A DNA stretch of 11,160 bases from Bacteroidales bacterium. GTDB lineage: Bacteria; Bacteroidota; Bacteroidia; Bacteroidales; WCHB1-69. The notes beneath the pieces are model-generated. The model did not search any database and had not been told where the DNA came from. It worked only from the letters and a program-made list of their open reading frames with translations. Of the stretch, positions 1 to 7,450 are shown piece after piece. The first letter of the stretch is position 1. Every line of letters begins with the position of its first letter. The stretch spans positions 1 through 11,160 of the forward strand of contig JAKSMH010000011.1 in assembly GCA_024400715.1 (NCBI GenBank), in the 5' to 3' direction. The position numbers and the translations under genes are program-made.

Positions 1-388
1 CCACCAGGACGCAGCCCAAGGATTTCAGCTCCGCAAGAAGATTTAATTCACTTTGATTCAGCTCATTACCAAAATATGGATGTACAAGGCAAAGGGTCGG
101 TCTAAAACTTTTTGCCAAAGCCGGCAAAGCCACCGTATCTATTCGCAAATTCTTATTCAAGGGATAAAACGCACACTGCCACCCCTCTTGAACAAATGGT
201 GCAATTACTGTTTGGCAAGTATAGGCAGGCAACAGCACCCGTTTGCCCGATGCCGCACATTGTTGCGCAATCAACAGCAACGCCTCGCGACACAACGAAA
301 AACGAAGCAAAGCATCCGCATTATCGCTTATTGTTGATTCCTGATTTTCAGGATATATCGGATAAAAACTACCTATTTCGCGTACCAT
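1..388 (-). CDS. DegT/DnrJ/EryC1/StrS-like PLP-fold protein, N-terminal part (runs off the left edge)
   Basis: Reading the minus strand from the ATG at 388-386 gives 129 codons with no stop to the window edge, so the gene continues outside. The protein begins MVREIGSFYPIYPE and contains a helix-like stretch ALLRFSLCREALLLIAQQ, then VLLPAYTCQTVIAPF (about residues 51-65), GWQCAFYPLNKNLRID (69-84) and CLVHPYFGNELNQ (about 99-111). This resembles the first half of the large domain of fold-type I PLP enzymes of the DegT family, where a P-A-Y/N-T segment lines the cofactor pocket. The Schiff-base lysine would lie beyond the window, so catalytic competence cannot be judged. The start lies three bases after the TAG of the upstream ATP-grasp gene, so the two are probably translationally coupled. 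A GGAGG (402-406) lies 13 bases before the ATG, rather far for a normal ribosome binding site. Likely role: an amino-sugar or aminoacyl step paired with the ATP-grasp protein. The family call is moderate and the coding call is strong. Confidence 0.72.
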   Translation of the reverse strand, partial: MVREIGSFYPIYPENQESTISDNADALLRFSLCREALLLIAQQCAASGKRVLLPAYTCQTVIAPFVQEGWQCAFYPLNKNLRIDTVALPALAKSFRPTLCLVHPYFGNELNQSELNLLAELKSLGCVLV

Positions 389-391
389 TGT

Positions 392-1483
392 CTAAAATTT
401 CCCTCCCATTTCAAAAATATCCTCACTCTCAAAAATGATAGGTTCAACATCCACATCTCTCAAGAAAATGTATGGTTTATCATAATGATGATAAGGATCT
501 CTTTGTATATTGTCGGCATTGCCGTCCTCCATAATCGTTATTGTGTCGCTAATCAAATCAAAACCCACGTGAGCCATCACGCCCGTGTAGGCCATGTGAC
601 GGATATTCACCTCCGTTACCTTTAATTCTCCATCTTTATCTTCCTTCAAATCAAAACTCAGAATACCGTGAGCCTGCACTTTTAACTTATCGCAAATGTA
701 TTTAACACAATCGTCACAGAATTTATTAATGGCATCTTCATTCAAAAAGCGGGCGAAATGCGTATTGCCCGTCACGCGGGACGGAGCCGTGTTTGCCATC
801 ACGTATGCGGCACATTCCAAGGCTGCACCTTTTACGTATTCACCGTTGTAATACAACATCTGATTTGCCAAATGCCGACCAGTAAGGAACTCACTCACTG
901 TAAATTCCTGAATATCACGATTAATGCACAACCAAGACTTATAACTATCCAGATTGTCCAATCGCAGCGAACCGAGACCGCCCGTGCCTTCCGTAGCCCG
1001 AATCCAACAGGGAAAACCGATTTGGCGTTCCACTTCCTCAAATTTCGGTTCGGCCTGCGTCACTTTGATAGTCTTAGGAATAAAGTGTGTACCTTCAAGC
1101 AATTGAGCCATAATGGACTTATCTCGTAATGATTCGGAAAGCCGTTTGCATCCCATAAAAACCTCAACCGGGAATTGACCGTTTTTGTCATAATAATCCC
1201 CCCATTCCACGACTTCCGCTTCCGGTTGAACGAAGGCGTAATCAATTTGCTTAGCCGCCACCAAGCGTTCGATAAATGGGAAATAATCCGGATTATCACA
1301 ACGCGGACAAACATAATATTCATCCACCAATTTCCGACCTCTGGTAGTCATAAAAAAGCCCATTGCCTTTTGATCGGCATCCACGCCAATCAAGTAATAA
1401 TCAGGATATTTTTCCCGTAAGACAGTTGCGATGGATCGTGGTGTCAATCCACCAATTCCCGTTAACAAAATAGTTTTAGTCAT
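392..1483 (-). CDS. ATP-grasp carboxylate-amine ligase-like protein (CarB/PylC-like)
   Basis: 363 residues. An N-terminal Rossmann-like pre-ATP-grasp domain starts ILLTGIGGLTPRSIA (5-19) and continues through VDADQKA. The ATP-grasp part has Lys122 (DKS), a glycine-rich loop EGTGGLGS (165-172), SEFLTGRHLA (197-206) and a metal-binding end with Asp278, Glu291 and Asn293 (FDLKED then TEVNIR). ATP-grasp enzymes activate a carboxylate as acyl-phosphate and join it to an amine or similar nucleophile. The metal ligands are present. The position just before the glycine loop, usually Lys, reads Arg162 (WIRAT), a substitution seen in some relatives. It starts one base after the phosphoglycosyl transferase stop and ends in TAG three bases before the DegT-like gene. 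That context suggests it adds an amino acid or another acid to a sugar of the repeat unit, or builds a precursor for it. The substrate is not readable from sequence, and a role outside the polysaccharide cannot be excluded. Confidence 0.82.
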   Translation of the reverse strand: MTKTILLTGIGGLTPRSIATVLREKYPDYYLIGVDADQKAMGFFMTTRGRKLVDEYYVCPRCDNPDYFPFIERLVAAKQIDYAFVQPEAEVVEWGDYYDKNGQFPVEVFMGCKRLSESLRDKSIMAQLLEGTHFIPKTIKVTQAEPKFEEVERQIGFPCWIRATEGTGGLGSLRLDNLDSYKSWLCINRDIQEFTVSEFLTGRHLANQMLYYNGEYVKGAALECAAYVMANTAPSRVTGNTHFARFLNEDAINKFCDDCVKYICDKLKVQAHGILSFDLKEDKDGELKVTEVNIRHMAYTGVMAHVGFDLISDTITIMEDGNADNIQRDPYHHYDKPYIFLRDVDVEPIIFESEDIFEMGGKF

Positions 1484-1484
1484 A

Positions 1485-2177
1485 TTATTCTGGATAAATT
1501 TTCAAATATTCATTTTTTTCTTGACGGGCCTTGTCAATCAAGTCCTCACGACCTTGTTCCCGCCATTCGTTTTCTCGATAGTCATAGAAATTGTTAACCC
1601 CACTTGAATCGACGCCAACACTCTCCGTGTCCAATATTTGTCCTATGGTTTTCACCATCACCTTCACATCAAAGTCAAACGAAAGGTGGCGGACATATTC
1701 AGCATCATAAGCCAGCTTTTGGTTCCAGTTGATAGATTTTCGACCATTGGCCTGTGCCCAGCCGGTAATTCCCGGCAAGACATCGGCACGGTGCTTTTCC
1801 TCATCGTTATAATAAGGAATATAGGAAAATGCCAGCGGACGCGGACCAATCAGCGACATATCGCCGATGAACACATTCCACAATTGGGGTAGTTCGTCCA
1901 AAGATGTTTTACGGATAAAGCGACCGATTTTAGTCAAACGTTGAGCATCGGGCAGGAGTTCACCGTTAGCATCACGTTCATCTGTCATCGACTTGAATTT
2001 ATAGATTCTGAACGGCTTATTGTTTTTTCCAGGTCTGATCTGATAGAAGAATACCCCCGCACCCTTATTGGCGAAATGCAGAAACAGTGCCAGCAAGAGA
2101 ATCAGCCAACCCAGACACAGCAAGCCAAGACCGGAGCATAGGATATCCAAAAATCTTTTCAAAAAGTTCTTATACAT
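1485..2177 (-). CDS. Initiating undecaprenyl-phosphate sugar phosphotransferase (short PglC/WcaJ-type)
   Basis: 230 residues, the size of the minimal monotopic phosphoglycosyl transferases, without the multi-helix N-terminal half of long WbaP/WcaJ forms. It starts with KRFLDIL followed by one hydrophobic segment (about 11-36) expected to form the re-entrant membrane helix. Family motifs follow: FRIYKFKSM (56-64), IGRFIRKTSLDELPQLWNV (84-102) with the catalytic Asp94-Glu95 pair, GDMSLIGPRPL (105-115) and PGITGWAQANGR (135-146). This family moves a sugar-1-phosphate from a UDP-sugar to undecaprenyl phosphate at the inner face of the inner membrane, which starts the repeat unit. Residues after about 200 form a charged tail (DYRENEWREQ onward) of no recognised function. 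The gene begins two bases after the glycosyltransferase stop and is one base from the ATP-grasp gene. The family is confident; the sugar is unknown. Confidence 0.93.
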   Translation of the reverse strand: MYKNFLKRFLDILCSGLGLLCLGWLILLLALFLHFANKGAGVFFYQIRPGKNNKPFRIYKFKSMTDERDANGELLPDAQRLTKIGRFIRKTSLDELPQLWNVFIGDMSLIGPRPLAFSYIPYYNDEEKHRADVLPGITGWAQANGRKSINWNQKLAYDAEYVRHLSFDFDVKVMVKTIGQILDTESVGVDSSGVNNFYDYRENEWREQGREDLIDKARQEKNEYLKIYPE

Positions 2178-2179
2178 GT

Positions 2180-3400
2180 TTACAATAATTGTATTTCACG
2201 TTGGGCCAATTTTTCATAGTCGAATTTCTCGCCAGTTTGTCGAACACGTTGACACATTGCCTCATACTCGTCTTGTGGTAGTTCCGCCATCTGGCGAATC
2301 GCAGCGGCAAACTCATCGGCATTATTGAAATCACGGGCAATGCCGAGATTATCGCGGGTTATCACATCATCGTAGGCAATATTGATATTACACACGATAG
2401 GTTTACCCGCTGCCAAATACAAGAAAAGCTTGCCTGGACTTACGCCAAAACGGCCAAAATCTTTCTCATAATTCATAATATTAACCGTGGACTGTGAAAC
2501 CACCCACGCACATTCGGCCAAACTTATCTGCTTTTCTTTAAACACCACATTATTCAGACATGCATCTTTGGCATATTGCTCCAATTCGGTACGACAAGAG
2601 CCATCACCATAGATAAAAAACTTATAATTTGGCAAGTTTTTGAGTTTTTCGGCTGCCTCAAGCAGCATTTTTACATTATTCGCCCTGCTGATTGAGCCCA
2701 AATAAACAATTCTTTTCACATTTTGTTCATTGATATCTGCGTCTAAACGAGGAAAATCCAGTTTATCTTTATCAAATTGAGCAATATTTATGCCATTATT
2801 GATATAATGCACGTGATTAAGGTCTATTTTTCCTCCCGTTTCGGTGGTCCAACCCTGTCTTTTCAGATAATCGATACCGCCTTCAAAAGTAAAAACAATC
2901 TCATCCGCATGATAATAATATTGTTTTTCAATCTGATAAGCCAACTTCAACGCAGGATTATTCGCCTTAACCAAGCCAAAAGTCACAAAATCTTCTGGCC
3001 ACAGATCCCAAGCTTCCGCAATATACTTGGCTTTCAGTCTTTTAGCCATTCTAACAACAGGATAATCAAATGGCGGATGAATATTCTGCAGCACAACATC
3101 TGGTTTATCCATTTTTCGACTGATTTTCAGCACATTTTGGGCAAAAGTATGCATGGAAAGCATTCGTTTCATACCATTTCCCACAAAATCTGGAGCATAG
3201 ACGTGAACGAACTTAAATTCGCCATAATTTTTCTCCAAATACAAACCATTGGGAATATCGATTTCTTCCCGTTGTGACGAGTTAAAAGTAGTCACGTCGT
3301 AACCCTGCCGCATAAAATAGCGAGCTAATTCCACATAGCGAGGATTGTCGTTATTATCTGGAGAAGCCGTTTGCGGGTTTACAATCCATACTTTTTTCAT
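2180..3400 (-). CDS. Glycosyltransferase family 4, WbuB-like
   Basis: 406 residues, normal length for a GT-B fold enzyme. The N-terminal acceptor domain (about 1-195) starts KKVWIVNPQTASP and has the WbuB-type segment EAWDLWPEDFVTFGLV (129-144). The C-terminal donor domain has INNGINIAQF (200-209), VYLGSISRANNVKMLLEAAE (232-251), FIYGDGS (262-268) and FGVSPGKLFLYLAAGKPIV (318-336). Such enzymes add one sugar, often an amino sugar, to the lipid-linked repeat unit on the cytoplasmic face. Oddity: in the SPxKLFxYxAAGKP segment the position usually acidic (second Glu of the E-x7-E motif) is Leu327. It follows the adenine deaminase by 9 bases and precedes the phosphoglycosyl transferase by 2. No transmembrane helix is evident. 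Donor and acceptor cannot be told from sequence. Confidence 0.9.
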   Translation of the reverse strand: MKKVWIVNPQTASPDNNDNPRYVELARYFMRQGYDVTTFNSSQREEIDIPNGLYLEKNYGEFKFVHVYAPDFVGNGMKRMLSMHTFAQNVLKISRKMDKPDVVLQNIHPPFDYPVVRMAKRLKAKYIAEAWDLWPEDFVTFGLVKANNPALKLAYQIEKQYYYHADEIVFTFEGGIDYLKRQGWTTETGGKIDLNHVHYINNGINIAQFDKDKLDFPRLDADINEQNVKRIVYLGSISRANNVKMLLEAAEKLKNLPNYKFFIYGDGSCRTELEQYAKDACLNNVVFKEKQISLAECAWVVSQSTVNIMNYEKDFGRFGVSPGKLFLYLAAGKPIVCNINIAYDDVITRDNLGIARDFNNADEFAAAIRQMAELPQDEYEAMCQRVRQTGEKFDYEKLAQREIQLL

Positions 3401-3409
3401 TGCGACAAA

Positions 3410-4993
3410 CTATTCGTTTAGATATTTAAATGCCTTTCCGTCAAACAAACCCTGATCGGTGATTTTCAATTCGGGAATGACAATAAGCTGCATAAAACTC
3501 AGGGCCACAATGGGCGAAGACAAGGTGCATTTCAGGCGGCGGACCTGTTCCACCAACTTACGCTGTTCATTGGAAACCTTGGCTATATCCTCGTTGGACA
3601 TCAGACCAGCGATAGGCAATGCGAGCGAATAGGTTTCGTGCTCATCAACAACCACGATTCCGCCCTTCTGCTTAATCAACTCATTGATTGCCTTCACAAT
3701 CAACGCATCGCTGCTTCCCGTGGCAATAATATGGTGGCTGTCGTGTGCAATACTCTGTGCCATAGCTCCGTCTTGAAGATCAAAGCCCTTGATGTAGCCC
3801 ACTCCAACTGGTGATTTTTCCTCGTATCGATTAAGCCCCACAATCTTTTGCACCTGATTAAAATCAGACTTAGGAATAATCAAATGTGGAGTAAATAGTT
3901 CGCCATCAATCACTTGAATGACGTGCAGATTTTCTTTGGACGACAAATCATCGGCAATATCTTCGACAGAAATCGGCAAAGTCTTAAAATTATTCAACAA
4001 TTTCGAAACCTGTTGATATGGCACATTGGCAATCAACCGACCATTGATATAGGTGGCAACGGGTTTGAAATCTGTCAAAGATGGACATACAATGAAATCT
4101 GCGGGGTCGCCAACTTTAAGCAAACCCATTGGAATATGATAATGATTAACGGGATTCACCGAAGCGACTTGCAGCACATCGAACAAATCGTAGCCCAAGG
4201 CGACCGCTTTAGCCACCAAACGATTAATATGACCGACTTCCAAATCGTAGGCCTTTAAGTCGTCGGTACAGAACATCAGCATATCCTTATGTTGGGCAAT
4301 CAATGGGTGTAAGGCATTGAAATTCTGTGCCGTACTTCCTTCCCGTATGAGGATTCGCATTCCCAAGGTGAGTTTCTCCTCAGCTTCTTCCAGCGAAGAA
4401 GACTCGTGATCAGTGGAAATACCAGCTGCAACATATTTTTTCAGCAACACACCACTCACCATAGGGGCATGACCGTCAACTGGTTTTCCGAGATTTTTCG
4501 CTGCCTGAATTTTGGATAAACATTCCGGATCTCCATTGCAAACTCCCGGAAAGTTCATCATTTCCGCCAAGGCAAAAGTTCTTGGATCCTGAAGTAACTC
4601 AGCCACATCTTTGGCATTCAATTCCGCTCCGGCCGTGCACAACGGCGTGGCGGGAACACAAGAAGACACCGAAAAACAGATTTTCATCGGGGTACGATCG
4701 GCCTCATCCATCATAAAGCGAATGCCTTCCGTTCCACAGACATTGGCGATTTCGTGAGGATCAGACACCATCGCAATCGTCCCGTGCTTCATAGCTGTTC
4801 TGGCAAACTCGCAAGGGGTTAGCATTGAGCTTTCAATATGATTATGCGCATCAACGAAACCAGGAAGAATATAATTCTTTACTGTTGTTTCGTGACGATT
4901 GACGGCTACTATTTTTCCATTTTCAAATTCTATGGAACCAGAGAAAATCTCTCGATTCAACACATCTACGATTTGTCCTTCAATTTTCATCAT
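3410..4993 (-). CDS. ade: Adenine deaminase
   Basis: 527 residues, at the short end of the family. Adenine deaminase hydrolyses adenine to hypoxanthine and ammonia in cytoplasmic purine salvage. The fold is an amidohydrolase barrel with a small beta domain. Visible motifs are PGFVDAHNHIESSMLTP (44-60) with metal-binding His50 and His52, then VSDPHEIANVCG, the DGHAPMVSG histidine, STDHES, FCTDDL with the late barrel aspartate, and a C-terminal family domain with DSHHIIATG and GGIVVVDE. These make the family call firm. The start is ATGATG, so 4993 or 4990 are both possible. The stop is TAG. It lies after an 89-base gap, the largest in the operon, and 9 bases before a glycosyltransferase. Purine salvage has no evident link to polysaccharide assembly, so the gene is either a passenger or the remains of the locus's original chromosomal surroundings. 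Confidence 0.95.
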   Translation of the reverse strand: MMKIEGQIVDVLNREIFSGSIEFENGKIVAVNRHETTVKNYILPGFVDAHNHIESSMLTPCEFARTAMKHGTIAMVSDPHEIANVCGTEGIRFMMDEADRTPMKICFSVSSCVPATPLCTAGAELNAKDVAELLQDPRTFALAEMMNFPGVCNGDPECLSKIQAAKNLGKPVDGHAPMVSGVLLKKYVAAGISTDHESSSLEEAEEKLTLGMRILIREGSTAQNFNALHPLIAQHKDMLMFCTDDLKAYDLEVGHINRLVAKAVALGYDLFDVLQVASVNPVNHYHIPMGLLKVGDPADFIVCPSLTDFKPVATYINGRLIANVPYQQVSKLLNNFKTLPISVEDIADDLSSKENLHVIQVIDGELFTPHLIIPKSDFNQVQKIVGLNRYEEKSPVGVGYIKGFDLQDGAMAQSIAHDSHHIIATGSSDALIVKAINELIKQKGGIVVVDEHETYSLALPIAGLMSNEDIAKVSNEQRKLVEQVRRLKCTLSSPIVALSFMQLIVIPELKITDQGLFDGKAFKYLNE

Positions 4994-5082
4994 TTATTCT
5001 TTGAGTGATTATTATTTATAATGAGTACACTAAGGTTCAACATGACAATGTCATAGAACCACCTTTTTCATCATATTTTATT
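4994..5082 (-). other. 89-base intergenic gap with imperfect hairpin, largest break in the operon
   Basis: The stretch between the aminotransferase stop and the adenine deaminase start. It contains an imperfect inverted repeat at 5034-5060 and an AT-rich segment at 4994-5033. On the minus strand a TTG followed after 19 bases by TAAATAAT loosely recalls a Bacteroidota promoter (TTTG then TAnnTTTG), but the match is poor. No open reading frame is seen. It is the most likely place for a processing site or a secondary promoter for the downstream genes. Confidence 0.4.
5034..5060. repeat. Imperfect hairpin (possible terminator or mRNA processing stem)
   Basis: Outer arms GGTTC (5034-5038) and GAACC (5056-5060) enclose an inner perfect stem ATGAC/GTCAT (5042-5046 and 5050-5054) around a 3-base loop, with a small internal bulge. 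On the minus strand it starts 22 bases past the aminotransferase stop but is not followed by a T run, so it is not a clear intrinsic terminator in the direction of the genes. On the plus strand a TTTTT (5064-5068) follows three bases after the stem, so it would look more like a terminator against antisense transcription. Confidence 0.4.
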
Positions 5083-6207
5083 TTATTCAAACTGATTGAT
5101 TAACCGCACCACTTCACCAACTTCTTCCATTGTCATATACGGACTTATCGGCAGGCTTAACTCTTGATTAGCAATTTGTTCCGTAACGGGCAAGCGCATA
5201 TCATTCCACTGTTTATAGCACTGCTGTTTGTGCGGCGGAATCGGATAATGAATCAAGGTTCCCACCCCTTGCAGACGCAGATATTCCTGCAACTCGTCAC
5301 GGCGCGGACTCAGTACCGGGAACAGGTGAAAAACATTACTTTCATCAGGCAAAGTGTCAGGCAAATAAACCCAAGGTGACTTGATGTGGTCTATATAGTA
5401 ACGAGCCACCTTTTTTCGGTGGTTGTTATCGTCGTTTAAATACTTGAGTTTGACATTGAGCACCGCGGCCTGGATTTCATCCAAACGGCTATTACGGCCG
5501 CAATACTGAAAAACGTACTTTTTAGCAGAGCCATAATTGGCGAGGGAACGCACCGTTTGGGCCAAGAGTTCGTCATTGGTGGTCACCGCACCGCCATCGC
5601 CCAAGGCACCCAGATTTTTCCCGGGACAGAAACTATGACCGGCAGCATCACCTAAAGAGCCAGTCGTCCTTAATGACACCGCGCTCTCCCCCTTGATTCT
5701 TACTTGGCAACCGTGGGCTTGCGCATTGTCTTCAATCAGTTTCAAATGATATTTGTGACACAAAGCAGCGACTTTTTCGGTATAGGCATTTCGACCATAA
5801 AGGTGCACGATGCAGATGGCCTTGGTCTTATTGGTAATTTTCGATTCAATCAAATCCTCATCGATTTCCAAAGTATTGATTTTGGGTTCCACGAAAACAG
5901 GCACCAATTGGTTTTCCGTCAATGCCAAAATGGTAGCGATATAGGTGTTGGCAGGGACAATAACCTCATCACCTGCTTTCATCACACCCAATTCGATATA
6001 GGCACGGAAAATCCATATCAACGCGTCAAGGCCATTGGCACAGCCCACGCAATACTTCGTGCCGATAAAGTCGGCATATTTTTTTTCAAAGCACTCATTT
6101 TCTTCACCCTGAAGATACCAACCGCTTTCAACGACACGATTCACCGCAGCGTGAATTTCATCAAAATGAAGTGCCGTAACATCTTTTAGTGACAAAAAAG
6201 GTATCAT
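5083..6207 (-). CDS. dTDP-3-keto-6-deoxyhexose 3-aminotransferase (FdtB/QdtB-like, DegT family)
   Basis: 374 residues. It begins MIPFLSLKDV, a usual start for FdtB/QdtB. The PLP site is readable: GCANGLDAL (55-63) binds the phosphate, PANTYIATILA (85-95), EDNAQAHG with the cofactor-contacting Asp160, and SFCPGKNLGALGDGGAV (192-208) with Schiff-base Lys197. GRNSRLDEIQAAVL (about 238-251) and HYPIPPHKQ (about 319-327) are typical of sugar aminotransferases. It would transfer the amino group of glutamate to C3 of dTDP-3-keto-6-deoxyhexose. This fits the two ketoisomerase genes upstream and gives a Fuc3N- or Qui3N-type donor. Oddities: about 8-10 extra residues (near 169-180) just before TGSLGDAAG, and Cys194 where Tyr is usual. 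It starts 6 bases after the ATP-grasp stop and ends at the 89-base gap. The family is sure; the 3-amino assignment rests on motif and neighbours. Confidence 0.9.
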   Translation of the reverse strand: MIPFLSLKDVTALHFDEIHAAVNRVVESGWYLQGEENECFEKKYADFIGTKYCVGCANGLDALIWIFRAYIELGVMKAGDEVIVPANTYIATILALTENQLVPVFVEPKINTLEIDEDLIESKITNKTKAICIVHLYGRNAYTEKVAALCHKYHLKLIEDNAQAHGCQVRIKGESAVSLRTTGSLGDAAGHSFCPGKNLGALGDGGAVTTNDELLAQTVRSLANYGSAKKYVFQYCGRNSRLDEIQAAVLNVKLKYLNDDNNHRKKVARYYIDHIKSPWVYLPDTLPDESNVFHLFPVLSPRRDELQEYLRLQGVGTLIHYPIPPHKQQCYKQWNDMRLPVTEQIANQELSLPISPYMTMEEVGEVVRLINQFE

Positions 6208-6213
6208 AACGTC

Positions 6214-7449
6214 TTACTTTCTTCCTAAAAACTCATCCAAAAACTGTTCATTGGCCGCACTCACACTTGAATAGGTCAAAATATTCCGAGGGGCGGTCAA
6301 TATGGCATAGCCGAACTTATCCCTGTCGCCATCATCAATATAATCGCCAAAATTCCTTCCAGCAGTCAGACCATCGTGGTTTTCAAACAGCACCTGAATG
6401 CGAGAGTCCAGGAACTCCGTAATGTCCGTAGCTTTGACGGAATGCGAATTTGAGGGGATGTCGTAGCCGAACCACATAGAGGCATTGTCACCATTCATAT
6501 AATTACCTGCCTGAATTTTTTCACCGTGAAGCACCTTGATATAATCAGCCAGATAATCCCGACCTGACGCTTTCCAAACCGTATGGCTGCATATAAATCC
6601 GCTGGAACGGGCTCCCATTTCCACAGGCGTAAAAGTGCCGTCGGCCTTCATTATGATTTCCAGATGTCCGAACATACTGTGCAAACCCAAGGCCTTATAG
6701 CACTGTATGCCGAAATCGGCAATTCTGTTCCACGTGGCAGCATCGTACTTCGTAGAATTCCAATGGTGGATTACCGTCACGTGATTATGCAAAGCATATT
6801 TCGAATGATATTGGATAGAACTACCATAACAATTCACATTCCCATACGCATCGCCGAGCATATCAACGGTAAATTCCTCCCCTTCGACAAATTCTTCGAT
6901 AAGACACTTGCCGTTAAAGGAAGTTTGTTTGGCCTTATCCAAGGCATTTTGGAGTGCGGTTTCCGACTGATTCTTTTCAAGAATAGTGATTCCGCGCGAA
7001 CTGGCCGACACATCGGGTTTGCATATCAATTTCATTTTTTGCGACAGAAAGAGTAATTCACCCAAAGTGATTTCGTCATCTCGGACTGACAACCTGTTAA
7101 AAAGCTTGGCCGACATCCACGCCTCTCGCATTTCATCTTTGGAGAGAACCTGGTTGAACTTTTCTGGCATTGTTTTGTTGCCGCACCACGCATTGATAGC
7201 ATTGACCGTGGGAGCGGCCAAGTCGATACTTGACAAAGCCCCGTCCACTTGTCCCGACAAGCCCAGCTCTTCCAAACGAGCAATGATGCCTTTGGCATCT
7301 TTCACATCCATTTGGATATACAAATCTCCTTGGATGTCGGGTTGGTCATTCCAAGCCACCACCACCACCTTATATCCCAATTCACGCAGATGGCACACTT
7401 GGCCCCAGAGTAGTTTGTTGGCACCCAACAATATAAAATAGCGATCCAT
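6214..7449 (-). CDS. ATP-grasp ligase located between ketoisomerase and aminotransferase
   Basis: 411 residues. A Rossmann-like pre-ATP-grasp domain (FILLGANKLLWGQ, 5-17; VVVVAWNDQPD, 28-38) is followed by the ATP-grasp domain. Lys104 (LSKDEMR) and Lys144 (ICKPDVSASSRGI) would hold the nucleotide, IEEFVEGEEFTVD (184-196) forms the adenine-side motif, and Glu264 (FGHLEI) with Glu277 and Arg281 (VEMGARSSG) would bind metal and phosphate. All key positions look intact. Residues after about 310 form an extra C-terminal domain. Family chemistry is ATP-dependent joining of a carboxylate to an amine. It starts one base after the second ketoisomerase gene and ends 6 bases before the aminotransferase, so co-translation with 3-amino-sugar synthesis is likely. 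Because no CoA-dependent acyltransferase is seen nearby, I infer that it may attach an amino acid or other acid to the new 3-amino group. Substrates cannot be read from sequence. Confidence 0.85.
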   Translation of the reverse strand: MDRYFILLGANKLLWGQVCHLRELGYKVVVVAWNDQPDIQGDLYIQMDVKDAKGIIARLEELGLSGQVDGALSSIDLAAPTVNAINAWCGNKTMPEKFNQVLSKDEMREAWMSAKLFNRLSVRDDEITLGELLFLSQKMKLICKPDVSASSRGITILEKNQSETALQNALDKAKQTSFNGKCLIEEFVEGEEFTVDMLGDAYGNVNCYGSSIQYHSKYALHNHVTVIHHWNSTKYDAATWNRIADFGIQCYKALGLHSMFGHLEIIMKADGTFTPVEMGARSSGFICSHTVWKASGRDYLADYIKVLHGEKIQAGNYMNGDNASMWFGYDIPSNSHSVKATDITEFLDSRIQVLFENHDGLTAGRNFGDYIDDGDRDKFGYAILTAPRNILTYSSVSAANEQFLDEFLGRK

Positions 7450-7450
7450 C

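Noticed and set aside
53..438. Two overlapping plus-strand open frames (53-337 and 112-438)
   Set aside because: They lie opposite a continuous minus-strand coding frame that has family-like sequence and sits in the operon. Their translations are low-complexity and resemble no family.
1060..1323. Second minus-strand open frame inside the ATP-grasp gene
   Set aside because: It is out of frame with the well-supported ATP-grasp protein, has no family resemblance, and starts and ends inside that gene.
4994..5050. Bacteroidota-type promoter for adenine deaminase
   Set aside because: The best spacing gives TTG and TAAATAAT, which matches the TAnnTTTG element poorly. It is mentioned in the gap entry but not called as a promoter.
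5034..5068. Intrinsic terminator for the amino-sugar genes
   Set aside because: In the direction of transcription the stem is not followed by a T run. The TTTTT is on the other side, so it is recorded only as a hairpin.
6583..7441. Long plus-strand open frames opposite the ATP-grasp ligase
   Set aside because: They are the complement of a gene with clear ATP-grasp motifs, overlap each other, and show no recognisable domain.
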